From an uncultured Anaerolineaceae bacterium (GTDB lineage: Bacteria > Chloroflexota > Anaerolineae > Promineifilales > Promineifilaceae): a stretch of 22,119 nucleotides of DNA. Each line of letters begins with the position of its first letter. Within the stretch, counting starts at the first letter, position 1. Where the stretch lies: the NCBI GenBank assembly GCA_937967805.1, contig CALBTC010000463.1, positions 1 to 22,119 of the forward strand, in the 5' to 3' direction. Positions 15,538 through 22,119 of the stretch are shown piece after piece. The notes beneath the pieces were generated by a model, which saw nothing but the letters and a program-made list of their open reading frames with translations, was not told the origin of the DNA and did no database searches. The position numbers were made by a program, and so were the translations under genes.

Positions 15538-17542
15538 CTGCTCCGTAAAGTGCTTCACGACGTTCGGCAAAAGGCAGCTCTTCCAGGGCCAACATGCGGT
15601 CATCGCCGCTGTCGCCGAAGTTTGCCGGGTTGTACGGCCGTAAGCCCAGCGCCTCTCGTTTTTGGTCGATGTGGGCCAGAGTGCGCCGCACCATTTCGTC
15701 CGGGTCAGCTACAAATTCCAGCTTGCCGCCATACAGTTCCTCCCAACCTTTGCTGATGTAGTGGGAGACCACGTCGCTGTCGCTGACCTTGTCGGGCATG
15801 CCGCTCACCGGTGAGGCACCGCCAAACATCACATAAGCGCCGGAAGCAACGCAGTACGTGCCGATGGCCAGCGCCTTTTCGCTCATCCATTCCGGCGCCA
15901 AACCTACCGCCGGGATTTGATCGATGTCTTCCCCCAGGCCGCCTTCTTCCACCATCTGCGTCAGCACGGTGAGAATACGGGTGTTGTCTACGCAGGAGCC
16001 CATGTGCAGCACCGGCGGAATGCCGATCGTCTGGCACACCTCGCGCAGGCCGGGTCCAACCTGATCCAGGCCGGCTTCGCCCAGCAGCAGCCCCAGCTTG
16101 GCGGCAGCAATGGCCCCGCAGCCGGTTTCCACAACGAGCACGTCTTGCTGTAAGAGCTCGCGGGTCACTTTGACATGCAGATAATCCTGCTTACTGCGTG
16201 GGTTGTTACAGCCCACCACTGCAGCGACACCACGGATACGGCCGTCCCGAATCGCATCATTCAACGGCCGGAATGACCCCCGGTAGCTGCCGCCCAGCAT
16301 GTAATTGATGTATTCGTGGGAAAAACCGGGAATCAATTTTTCTTTTACTTGGGGAATTTCTGTCTGGCCGCGATTGGCGTAATTGTCAATCGCTACCTTG
16401 AGGATTTTCTTGGCGGTCGTTAGCGCGTGGTGTTCGTCGAACTCAATGTGGGTGGCGCCCTTGATTTTTACCTTCGGTGAGGTGGTAATCACCTTGGTGT
16501 GGAATTTCTCGGCCAGCCCCACCAGCGCCTGCATGATGCACTGCACATCCACCACCATTGCTTCCACAGAACCGGTCAGAATAGACAGTTCTTGATGCAA
16601 GAAGTTACCGGCGGCGGGAACGCCCTGGCGCATCAGAATCTCATTGGCCGTGCAGCAAATCCCGGCCAGATTGACCCCTTTGGCCCCCGCCTGTTTGGCA
16701 TATTCAATAATTTCCGGGTCCTGCGAAGCGGCCACAATCATCTGGCTCAAGGTCGGTTCGTGGCCATGCACGATGACGTTGACCATGTCGTCTTTAAGAA
16801 CGCCCAGGTTGGCCTCGCCCAAAATGGGGGCGGGCGTGCCAAAGAGGATGTCGGAAATATCGGTGGCCATCATGCTGCCGCCCCAGCCGTCGGCCAGCGC
16901 GGTGCGCACGGCGTGGTTAAGGATGTGCTCCGGGTCCTGGTCATCGCCAATGTGGGTGCGGTGCAGCGCTTCCACCACTTCGCGGTCGATGCCGCGGGGC
17001 ACCACCCCCAGATCGCGCCACAGCTTCAGCCGCTTTGCCGGGGCGCGGTTGACCAGCACCACTTCCCCTTTTTGCTGGCCATATTGGGCGATGTAGAGAT
17101 CGGCCAGTTCGTCGGCAATTTCTTCCGGCGGGCGACCTTCGATCTCAATGCCGTACTTGCGGGCCACGGTGCGCAGCTTGGCCACGTCGCGAATGCGGTA
17201 ACCTTCGGCCTCGCCGTTGGCCACGGCCTTGAGAGTAAAGGCCATGTCGCGACCGTGGTCGGAGTGGGCGGCGGATCCGGCGGCAATGGCCCGAATCAGG
17301 TTACGCGCCTGGATGGTGTCGATGGTGGCCCCACAAACGCCTGTGTCGCCTTCCTTGGTCAGGCGGCAGGGGCCCATGCCGCAAATTTTGCAGCACATTC
17401 CGGCGGCGCCGATGTTGCAGGCAGTCATGGCGTCAGCGCGGCTAAAGGCGGTGCCCACAGCCAGCTCATCGGCGCGGATGAGCATTTGTTGGGCCGCCGG
17501 ATCGATGGTTCTTTCTTCTGACGTACGCATTTTCTTAGCCAT
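15533..17542 (-). CDS. acsA: Anaerobic Ni-Fe carbon monoxide dehydrogenase catalytic subunit
   Basis: A 669-residue CooS/AcsA-type CODH that interconverts CO2 and CO at the Ni-Fe-S C-cluster. In the acs complex it supplies CO to acetyl-CoA synthase. Seen: the N-terminal D- and B-cluster cysteines in TACNIGAAGMCCKICGMGPCR and GVCGAT, the HSDHGRDMA histidine region, VHGHEPTLS (259-266), GICCTANE (C296/C297), VQCIMQAL (C335), VVGCNNPRSK, VETGCGAIAAAK, MGSCVDNTR, and the catalytic-lysine stretch SEKALAIG. All C-cluster ligands are therefore present. AGGAG stands seven bases before the ATG. It is the second gene of the operon, between the HMA-like gene and acsBD, and its stop codon lies within a heptad repeat. 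Confidence 0.96.
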   Translation of the reverse strand: MAKKMRTSEERTIDPAAQQMLIRADELAVGTAFSRADAMTACNIGAAGMCCKICGMGPCRLTKEGDTGVCGATIDTIQARNLIRAIAAGSAAHSDHGRDMAFTLKAVANGEAEGYRIRDVAKLRTVARKYGIEIEGRPPEEIADELADLYIAQYGQQKGEVVLVNRAPAKRLKLWRDLGVVPRGIDREVVEALHRTHIGDDQDPEHILNHAVRTALADGWGGSMMATDISDILFGTPAPILGEANLGVLKDDMVNVIVHGHEPTLSQMIVAASQDPEIIEYAKQAGAKGVNLAGICCTANEILMRQGVPAAGNFLHQELSILTGSVEAMVVDVQCIMQALVGLAEKFHTKVITTSPKVKIKGATHIEFDEHHALTTAKKILKVAIDNYANRGQTEIPQVKEKLIPGFSHEYINYMLGGSYRGSFRPLNDAIRDGRIRGVAAVVGCNNPRSKQDYLHVKVTRELLQQDVLVVETGCGAIAAAKLGLLLGEAGLDQVGPGLREVCQTIGIPPVLHMGSCVDNTRILTVLTQMVEEGGLGEDIDQIPAVGLAPEWMSEKALAIGTYCVASGAYVMFGGASPVSGMPDKVSDSDVVSHYISKGWEELYGGKLEFVADPDEMVRRTLAHIDQKREALGLRPYNPANFGDSGDDRMLALEELPFAERREALYGAG

Positions 17543-17556
17543 AGGGGTTCTCCTGG

Positions 17557-17628
17557 GTGATCGGTGGTCGGTTATCGGTCAATAGATGTTGCTACCGATT
17601 ACCGTTAACGGCTTACCGATTACTGTTT
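17557..17628. repeat. Heptanucleotide repeat, inverted pair (acsA/HMA-like gap)
   Basis: CGGTGGT, CGGTTAT and CGGTCAA units (17562-17582) are followed by complementary ACCGATTACCG, AACGGCTTACCG and ATTACTG segments up to 17628. The final K-Q-stop of the HMA-like protein is encoded in the repeat. Confidence 0.82.
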
Positions 17629-17988
17629 AATGCCGGGGCAGGGCCACAACGGCCGTTGCACCGCGGGCACGTCCTGGGTGAAGCTGATGGATTGACCGGT
17701 TTGGGTGAAAACGGCCGTATGGCGGAAGTACGGCCGTCCATTTTCATGGGCCGGGCTGCTGCCAATCTCGATGGGGATAGGTAATTCTTCCAGATAGCCG
17801 GCATCGGCCAGCTTCGACTGGATTGTTTCTTTGTCTACCTGCGCTTCATCGTAGGTGACTTCAACAATCTGGAAACTGCTGCTGGCATATACAGTTTCGA
17901 TACCGGGGAGAGAATTAAGCAACTGGCGGACTTCCAATACGTGATGATCGCCATACATCATCGGCAAAGCAAACGTTTCAGATCGCAT
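17620..17988 (-). CDS. HMA-fold small protein lacking the CxxC metal site
   Basis: A 122-residue protein. Residues 1 to about 75 follow the heavy-metal-associated domain pattern: strand, loop, helix VLEVRQLLNSLPGIETVYA, strands ending VEVTYDEAQVD, helix KETIQSKLADAGY. At the metal loop the usual MxCxxC is replaced by MYGDHH, so both cysteines are gone and a His pair (H15-H16) is present. A tail of about 45 residues (RHTAVFTQTG...RPLWPCPG) holds one further cysteine and no known domain. ATG 17988 has GGAGG ten bases upstream; the longer start at 18078 lies too close to the predicted promoter. It is the first gene of the acs operon. A nickel or cobalt handling or sensing role is possible but unproven. 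Confidence 0.72.
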   Translation of the reverse strand: MRSETFALPMMYGDHHVLEVRQLLNSLPGIETVYASSSFQIVEVTYDEAQVDKETIQSKLADAGYLEELPIPIEIGSSPAHENGRPYFRHTAVFTQTGQSISFTQDVPAVQRPLWPCPGIKQ

Positions 17989-18084
17989 AGTGGGGATGCC
18001 TCCGTCACTCAAATTAAGGATTCTTAAACAACGACGATGGATGCAGAAGAGGCCACGACGACAAATAAATGCGCACATGGTCCC

Positions 18085-18120
18085 TATTAGGTATTGTTAG
18101 TTATCCAGAATCAGGGTCAA
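18085..18120 (-). promoter_or_regulatory. Candidate sigma-70-type promoter of the acs operon
   Basis: On the minus strand, TTGACC (18120-18115) and AACAAT (18098-18093) are separated by 16 bases. This places a start near 18085 and a leader of about 97 bases ahead of the HMA-like gene. The -35 is a five-of-six match and the -10 four of six. It is the only gap between the right-hand genes and the acs genes that lacks a heptad repeat, which supports it as the real operon promoter. Confidence 0.45.
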
Positions 18121-18130
18121 GTGATGAATC

Positions 18131-18158
18131 CACACTAAAAAGTGTGACAGATGTCACT
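18131..18158. promoter_or_regulatory. CRP/FNR-family-like operator upstream of the acs operon
   Basis: TGTGA-N6-TCACT (18143-18158) contains a perfect GTGACA-GA-TGTCAC dyad and differs by one base from the CRP consensus TGTGA-N6-TCACA. Its centre (18150.5) lies about 65 bases upstream of the predicted start, a class I activator position. A second perfect dyad, CACACT-AAAA-AGTGTG (18131-18146), overlaps it. The CO sensor CooA and other CRP/FNR relatives read similar sites, but no such regulator is encoded in this window. Confidence 0.45.
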
Positions 18159-18208
18159 TTCACTATTTATGGGGTCAATATGAATAGATTTGGGCTAATT
18201 TAGTAAGG

Positions 18209-19357
18209 TTAGTTGACCAGGTACGGCCGTAAATCAGCCAACAAAAAAGACCGCCAGGGCGTCTGGCCTTCAGGCTGCCACAGCAATTTGAGTTCGCGCC
18301 GCTGCAACGAATTCACCATTTCTCCCGGTGAAATCCAGGTGTGGATTGGCAGTAGTCCTGGGGCGGATAAATGACCGTTTAGCATTTGTTCAATCCCGAT
18401 CCCGGCTAGAACAGAAGGAATCAACCCGCCATCCTGTTCGGCCATCAACGCTATCCGCCGTAACTGAAAAGTTGACCCAACCATTCCTCTTACTTCAAAG
18501 AAGACGCCGCCCTCATCTTTACCGACACGTCCGGCCAGCCAGGAGATCGCTCTTACAAAAGGCGCGAGCTGTTCCCAATTTGGTCCGCCCAGCCGCAAAC
18601 GAATGTTTGCCGAGAGGCCAAGCAAGCGATTCAGCAATTGATGTTCCGTGCCTGCCTTAAATTCAACTGTTTCCAGACCAAACAGTTCTGGCAGATAATC
18701 TAAATCTGCCATCTCTAGAACAAGATAAGTTAGCCGTCTGCCAATTGGTTCAGGGAAGTGTGTCCACTCCGGTTCTGTCCACCCTGCAACACGTACCTCT
18801 TTTCCCCGGCGCGGTTGTAAAAACGGCCGTCCCACGCCCAACAGCATCGTATAAAACATCGCTTTACCCCGATGCTTGCGAGTATCTGGTGCAGCAAACG
18901 TACGCAAAGACAGCATTTGAGTAAAGGTCGGCTTTAGCATTTGTGCAAAAAGTGCTTCCATCGCCGGAGCTACGGAGAAGCCACTACAGGCCATGATCCC
19001 GGCTTCTTTTATTTCAGCCGCCATAACACGCACCTGTTGAGCAAACCGCCTGTCTTCACTTATGTCAATATAATGCGTTTTTGTTTGAATGGCAGCACGC
19101 AGTGGGTTGAGCGGCAAAAATTGAAAAGGACCGGCGCAGTGAGCAATGATGTCACATTGCTGCGCCAATTCTACCAAACGGGCAAAATCATTGATGTCGC
19201 AAACGGCCGTCTCCACTCTATGATCTGTTGTCATCTCCTTTGAGGGCTGGCGACTGACAATGAGAACATTGGCATCTGTATGGGTTAGAATGTCTGTGAC
19301 CAAGTAACGACCGTAAAAACCACCTCCACCCAGAACCAAAACCTTGCTTGCGCTCAC
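18209..19357 (-). CDS. Saccharopine dehydrogenase-like NAD(P)-binding protein
   Basis: A 382-residue oxidoreductase-like protein. The N-terminal Rossmann domain has VLVLGGGGFYGRYLV at about residues 6-20 and a saccharopine-dehydrogenase NADP-binding layout (DIIAHCAGPFQ near residue 90, THYIDISEDRRF near 117, ACSGFSVAPAMEALF near 145). The C-terminal half is the substrate domain and has no recognisable catalytic motif. The substrate is unknown; the family is used for many reductases besides true saccharopine dehydrogenase. The start is GTG with GGGGGAG upstream, three bases after the stop of the membrane protein gene, so the two are co-transcribed and probably translationally coupled. It closes the right-hand transcription unit. 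A link to the acs genes is not evident. Confidence 0.78.
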   Translation of the reverse strand: MSASKVLVLGGGGFYGRYLVTDILTHTDANVLIVSRQPSKEMTTDHRVETAVCDINDFARLVELAQQCDIIAHCAGPFQFLPLNPLRAAIQTKTHYIDISEDRRFAQQVRVMAAEIKEAGIMACSGFSVAPAMEALFAQMLKPTFTQMLSLRTFAAPDTRKHRGKAMFYTMLLGVGRPFLQPRRGKEVRVAGWTEPEWTHFPEPIGRRLTYLVLEMADLDYLPELFGLETVEFKAGTEHQLLNRLLGLSANIRLRLGGPNWEQLAPFVRAISWLAGRVGKDEGGVFFEVRGMVGSTFQLRRIALMAEQDGGLIPSVLAGIGIEQMLNGHLSAPGLLPIHTWISPGEMVNSLQRRELKLLWQPEGQTPWRSFLLADLRPYLVN

Positions 19358-19360
19358 CCG

Positions 19361-19771
19361 CTACTCCCCCCGAAGCAAGTTGGCCAGTCCACGCTGTTGA
19401 AGTACATCACGTAGGTAAAGAAAAAATGCCGGCCACCAGATCAAATCATTTGTCAAAATCGTCCAGCCAAATCTTGCCGGTAAACTTCCCAGCATCACGG
19501 ACCAGAGAAAACCAACTGGCCCTAAAATCTTCCCTGCCAGCCCAATGACAATTAGATGGGGATGCCGTTCTGGAAAACGCCCCGCCCACCAATAAGCAGG
19601 TGCATAAACCAACACAAACATCCCCACCACCTGCCACAAAGCCAGGTATGTTGGTTCTGGCATCTCAACCAATTCAAAAAACCAGGTAGGAAACAAAATC
19701 GTTATGCTCCCCCACACCAGATTGTAAACGGCCGCAGCATAAAACCAGGGACGATAACGCTTAAGATTCAT
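19361..19771 (-). CDS. Small four-helix membrane protein, unknown function
   Basis: A 136-residue protein with four hydrophobic stretches at about residues 10-30 (WFYAAAVYNLVWGSITILF), 43-63 (LALWQVVGMFVLVYAPAYWWA), 71-95 (HLIVIGLAGKILGPVGFLWSV) and 102-120 (GWTILTNDLIWWPAFFLYL). It is therefore an integral inner-membrane protein with short loops. The start ATG overlaps the end of the upstream hydroxylase gene by 11 bases, and the stop is three bases from the next GTG, so it belongs to the same operon. I do not recognise a named family. Conserved-looking Trp, Pro and Asn residues in the helices suggest a real gene, not a chance frame. Confidence 0.75.
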   Translation of the reverse strand: MNLKRYRPWFYAAAVYNLVWGSITILFPTWFFELVEMPEPTYLALWQVVGMFVLVYAPAYWWAGRFPERHPHLIVIGLAGKILGPVGFLWSVMLGSLPARFGWTILTNDLIWWPAFFLYLRDVLQQRGLANLLRGE

Positions 19772-22100
19772 TTTGCCGTGCTAGGTCCCACAGCTTGCTC
19801 GGACTGAGGGGAATTTCGCGGATTTCGATTTGGTGATTCAGCGCATCCTCCACCGCCTGGGCAAAGAGCGGGCCGGTGGGGATGGCCCCGGCTTCACCGG
19901 CACCTTTGATGCCCATCGGGTTCAGCGGCGAGGGGGTGACTTCATGGCCAATTTCGATGTTGGGCACGTCCAGTGACGTGGGCAGCAGGTAATCCATGAA
20001 GGAGCCGGTGAGGAGCTGCCCCTGTTCGTCGTAGATGATTTGCTCGTAGAAGGCGTTGCCGATGCCCTGAGCCACGCCGCCCTGAATCTGGCCATCCAGG
20101 ATGAGCGGGTTGATCACCTCGCCGCAGTCGTGAACCACCACGTAGCGCAAAATCTGTACGTCCAGCGTGTCCGGGTCCACTTCCACAATCATGGCGTGCA
20201 CGCCGCTGGCCGTCGCTCCGTATTCGGGGCCAAAGTAGTTAGTGGCTTCCAGGCCAGGTTCCGTGCCCGGCTTGACCGCGCCGCGCATGGGGTTGGCCTG
20301 CTGCGCCAGCTGCCCCAGCGGAATGGCCCGGTCCGGCACCCCCTTGACGCGCACCTCACCATCGCCCAACTCTAAATCTTCTTCGGCCGCTTCCAAAATG
20401 TCGCTGGCCAGTTTGAGGATTTTCTGGCGCACGTCGCGGGCCGCTTCGTTGATCGCGTTCCCCGCGACAACAGCCCCCCGGCTGGCAAAGGTGCCGGCGC
20501 CCCAATGGAACTGGTCGGTGTCGCCTGTGACCAAATCCACTTCAGACACATCGACGCCGACCTGGTCGGCCACAATTTGGGCGAAGCTGGTGAAGTGCCC
20601 TTGCCCCTGCGTACCGATGCCGGTAGCCACGCTGACGCGGCCGCTGCTGGTCACCTGCACCCGCGCCCCCTCATACGGGCCGATGCCGGTGCCTTCGACG
20701 TAGGCCACCAGTCCCAACCCGACATGGCGGCCATCGGCGCGGGCCTGCGGCTGGATGTTTTGGTAAAAGTCGTCGTAACCGATCATTTCCAACGCCTTGT
20801 TGAGCACAGGTTCGTAGTTGCCGCTGTCGTATTTAAGCGGGGCAAAGTCCTGGTAGATGATTTCGTTGTTGTAGGGGAATTTTTCCGGCGGGATGAAGTT
20901 GCGGCGGCGGATTTCAGCCTTGTCGATGCCCAGTTCGCGGGCGGCGACGTCGAGCAGCCGCTCGATGACAAAGACGCCATGCTGCCGCCCCGCCCCACGA
21001 TACGGGGTGACAATGGTTTTGTTGGTGAAGACGGCCGTAAACTCCGAATAATAATGTTCAATATCGTACGGACCCAGCAAGGTACACTGGCTGTTGAGCG
21101 GTACAGTAAGGCCATAGGGAGCGTAAGCCCCTTGATCGTGTAAAAAAACGTCGTGGACGCCGAGGAGACGGCCGTCCCTGCTAAACGCCGCTTCCACCGT
21201 ATGGGTCTGACTACGCTCGTGCGTCGTGGCTACAAAATTCTCTGAGCGATCCTCAATCCACTTGATGGGCCGGTCTAGCTGCATCGAAGCCCAGGGAACC
21301 AGCACCTCTTCCTGGTAAAACATCATAATTTTGGGGCCAAACCCCCCGCCGATAAACGGGGCAATTACGCGCACCTGGTTTTCGGACAGGCCCAGCAGCG
21401 CCGCCATGCCGTTGCGAATAAAGACAGGGGCCTGGGTGGTATCCCACATCGTCAAGCGTTGGGCGCGGCGGTCCCAATCAGCCACCACGCCCCGATTTTC
21501 CATGGCCGCCGCAATGCCGTGGTCATATTCAAAGGTGCGGTTGATGAGGTGGTCTGCCTGCGCTTTGGCCGCTTCATAACTGCCTTTGCACTGCACCACG
21601 TGGGCCGAAATATTGCTGCCCAGCTCATCATGCACCAGCGCCGAATCCGGTTCCAGCGCGGCCGCCAAATCGATTACCGCATCCAGCGGTTCGATATCGA
21701 CAAAGATTTCTTCGGCGGCATCTTCGGCGATGTAGCGGCTTTCGGCCACCACCATCACGATCGGTTCGCCGACGAAGCGTACTTTGTCTTTGGCCAGGGG
21801 CACCTGGGTGCGCTGGTTGAAGACGATATCTTTCACCGGCGGCGGCGAAACGAGCAGCGGACCCGGCTGCCAGTAGTCGCCCAAATCTTCGGCGGTGTAG
21901 ACGGCGACCACGCCTTCGCGTTCTTTGGCCATGGAGACGTCAATGCTGAGGATACGGCCGTGGGCATAAGGACTGCGGTAAAAGGCGGCGTGCAGCATGT
22001 CTGGCAGGTTCACGTCGTCGGTGAACAGCGCCTGCCCGGTAAGCAAGCGAGGGTCTTCGTTGCGCTTGATTCGTTCGCCAAAAAATTGTGTGCCAGCCAT
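19761..22100 (-). CDS. Xanthine dehydrogenase-family molybdopterin-binding subunit (CoxL form II-like)
   Basis: A 779-residue large subunit of a molybdenum hydroxylase. Residues about 12-130 are the a/b hammerhead domain (GERIKRNEDPRLLTGQALFTDD at the start). The rest is the two-part Mo-cofactor domain, with FIGGGFGPK, GTQGQGHFTSFAQI, GVAQGIGNAFYEQ and the catalytic-glutamate motif GIKGAGEAG (E736). The active-site loop is PYRGAGR (Y367-R372), the signature of form II CoxL-like proteins, not the AYxCSFR of true aerobic CO dehydrogenase, so CO oxidation should not be assumed. ATG 22100 follows GGAGG at five bases; ATG 22112 lacks a site. The iron-sulfur and FAD subunits are not in the window and may lie upstream. 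The substrate is unknown. Confidence 0.9.
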   Translation of the reverse strand: MAGTQFFGERIKRNEDPRLLTGQALFTDDVNLPDMLHAAFYRSPYAHGRILSIDVSMAKEREGVVAVYTAEDLGDYWQPGPLLVSPPPVKDIVFNQRTQVPLAKDKVRFVGEPIVMVVAESRYIAEDAAEEIFVDIEPLDAVIDLAAALEPDSALVHDELGSNISAHVVQCKGSYEAAKAQADHLINRTFEYDHGIAAAMENRGVVADWDRRAQRLTMWDTTQAPVFIRNGMAALLGLSENQVRVIAPFIGGGFGPKIMMFYQEEVLVPWASMQLDRPIKWIEDRSENFVATTHERSQTHTVEAAFSRDGRLLGVHDVFLHDQGAYAPYGLTVPLNSQCTLLGPYDIEHYYSEFTAVFTNKTIVTPYRGAGRQHGVFVIERLLDVAARELGIDKAEIRRRNFIPPEKFPYNNEIIYQDFAPLKYDSGNYEPVLNKALEMIGYDDFYQNIQPQARADGRHVGLGLVAYVEGTGIGPYEGARVQVTSSGRVSVATGIGTQGQGHFTSFAQIVADQVGVDVSEVDLVTGDTDQFHWGAGTFASRGAVVAGNAINEAARDVRQKILKLASDILEAAEEDLELGDGEVRVKGVPDRAIPLGQLAQQANPMRGAVKPGTEPGLEATNYFGPEYGATASGVHAMIVEVDPDTLDVQILRYVVVHDCGEVINPLILDGQIQGGVAQGIGNAFYEQIIYDEQGQLLTGSFMDYLLPTSLDVPNIEIGHEVTPSPLNPMGIKGAGEAGAIPTGPLFAQAVEDALNHQIEIREIPLSPSKLWDLARQNES

Positions 22101-22119
22101 GGGAGCCTCCAAAATTAGT

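Larger units (their letters stand above)
786..21961. repeat. Highly iterated palindrome ACGGCCGT (about 38 copies)
   Basis: Counted by eye, ACGGCCGT begins at 786, 963, 1537, 2355, 2376, 2465, 2651, 2755, 3256, 3576, 3975, 7052, 7742, 8264, 8707, 9023, 9452, 9551, 9677, 10167, 10956, 11575, 12088, 13117, 13861, 14847, 14967, 15634, 16238, 17649, 17711, 17730, 18223, 18823, 19203, 21031, 21168 and 21954. Nearly all lie inside genes, in different reading frames (encoding NGR, DGR, TAV and similar). Fewer than one copy would be expected by chance in 22 kb. None occurs between 3983 and 7051, or before 786. Confidence 0.9.

Noticed and set aside
16499..17521. Plus-strand open frame of 340 codons opposite acsA
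   Set aside because: Antisense to the CODH gene, whose metal-ligand motifs are all intact; the translation has no domain features.
5330..17628. CRISPR array made of the repeated CGGTAAT blocks
   Set aside because: Units are 7 bases long, contiguous and without spacers, and there are no cas genes.
18079..18208. Cobalamin riboswitch ahead of the acs operon
   Set aside because: The predicted leader is under 100 bases and I see no B12-box or the multi-stem layout of that class.

Overview
The window is almost entirely minus-strand coding sequence. It carries a large Wood-Ljungdahl (reductive acetyl-CoA) gene cluster read from right to left. A tetrahydrofolate-based methyl branch (MetV-MetF fusion, AcsE) together with bacterial-type acetyl-CoA synthase, CO dehydrogenase and corrinoid protein points to an anaerobic or facultative bacterium. 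The moderately high GC, dispersed heptanucleotide repeats and gene mix suggest an uncultured Chloroflexota-like lineage, but the taxonomy is inference.

Right block (about 18.2-22.1 kb): a molybdopterin hydroxylase large subunit of the xanthine dehydrogenase/CoxL form II type, a small four-helix membrane protein and a saccharopine-dehydrogenase-like reductase. They are tightly packed and look like one transcription unit entering from beyond the right edge. A 130-base gap follows (18079-18208). It holds the best promoter candidate of the window and a CRP/FNR-type palindrome.

Central block (18.0 kb down to 2.2 kb), in transcription order: an HMA-fold protein without the CxxC metal site; acsA (CO dehydrogenase); a 1324-residue fusion of acetyl-CoA synthase (AcsB) to the corrinoid protein small subunit (AcsD); acsC; acsV (corrinoid reactivase); acsE; malic enzyme; a thioredoxin-reductase-like flavoprotein without its CxxC; a MetV-MetF fusion; and a DUF3786 protein. 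Together these take methylene-THF and CO2/CO to acetyl-CoA. Malic enzyme links the pathway to C3/C4 metabolism, and the flavoprotein is a candidate electron carrier for MetF.

Left block (1-2063): an MntA-type nucleotidyltransferase antitoxin, a gutted hepT toxin remnant whose stop overlaps the next start, and two CooC-type nickel-insertion ATPases (the second runs off the left edge).

Three layers of repeats overlie this. The palindrome ACGGCCGT occurs about 38 times, mostly inside genes. Heptanucleotide repeats arranged as inverted pairs occupy at least six intercistronic gaps, and in several cases supply the stop codon of the upstream gene. Copies of such repeats have also been captured in frame inside the AcsB-AcsD linker and AcsV. 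The ACS-CoFeSP fusion with its repeat-derived linker is the most unusual item.
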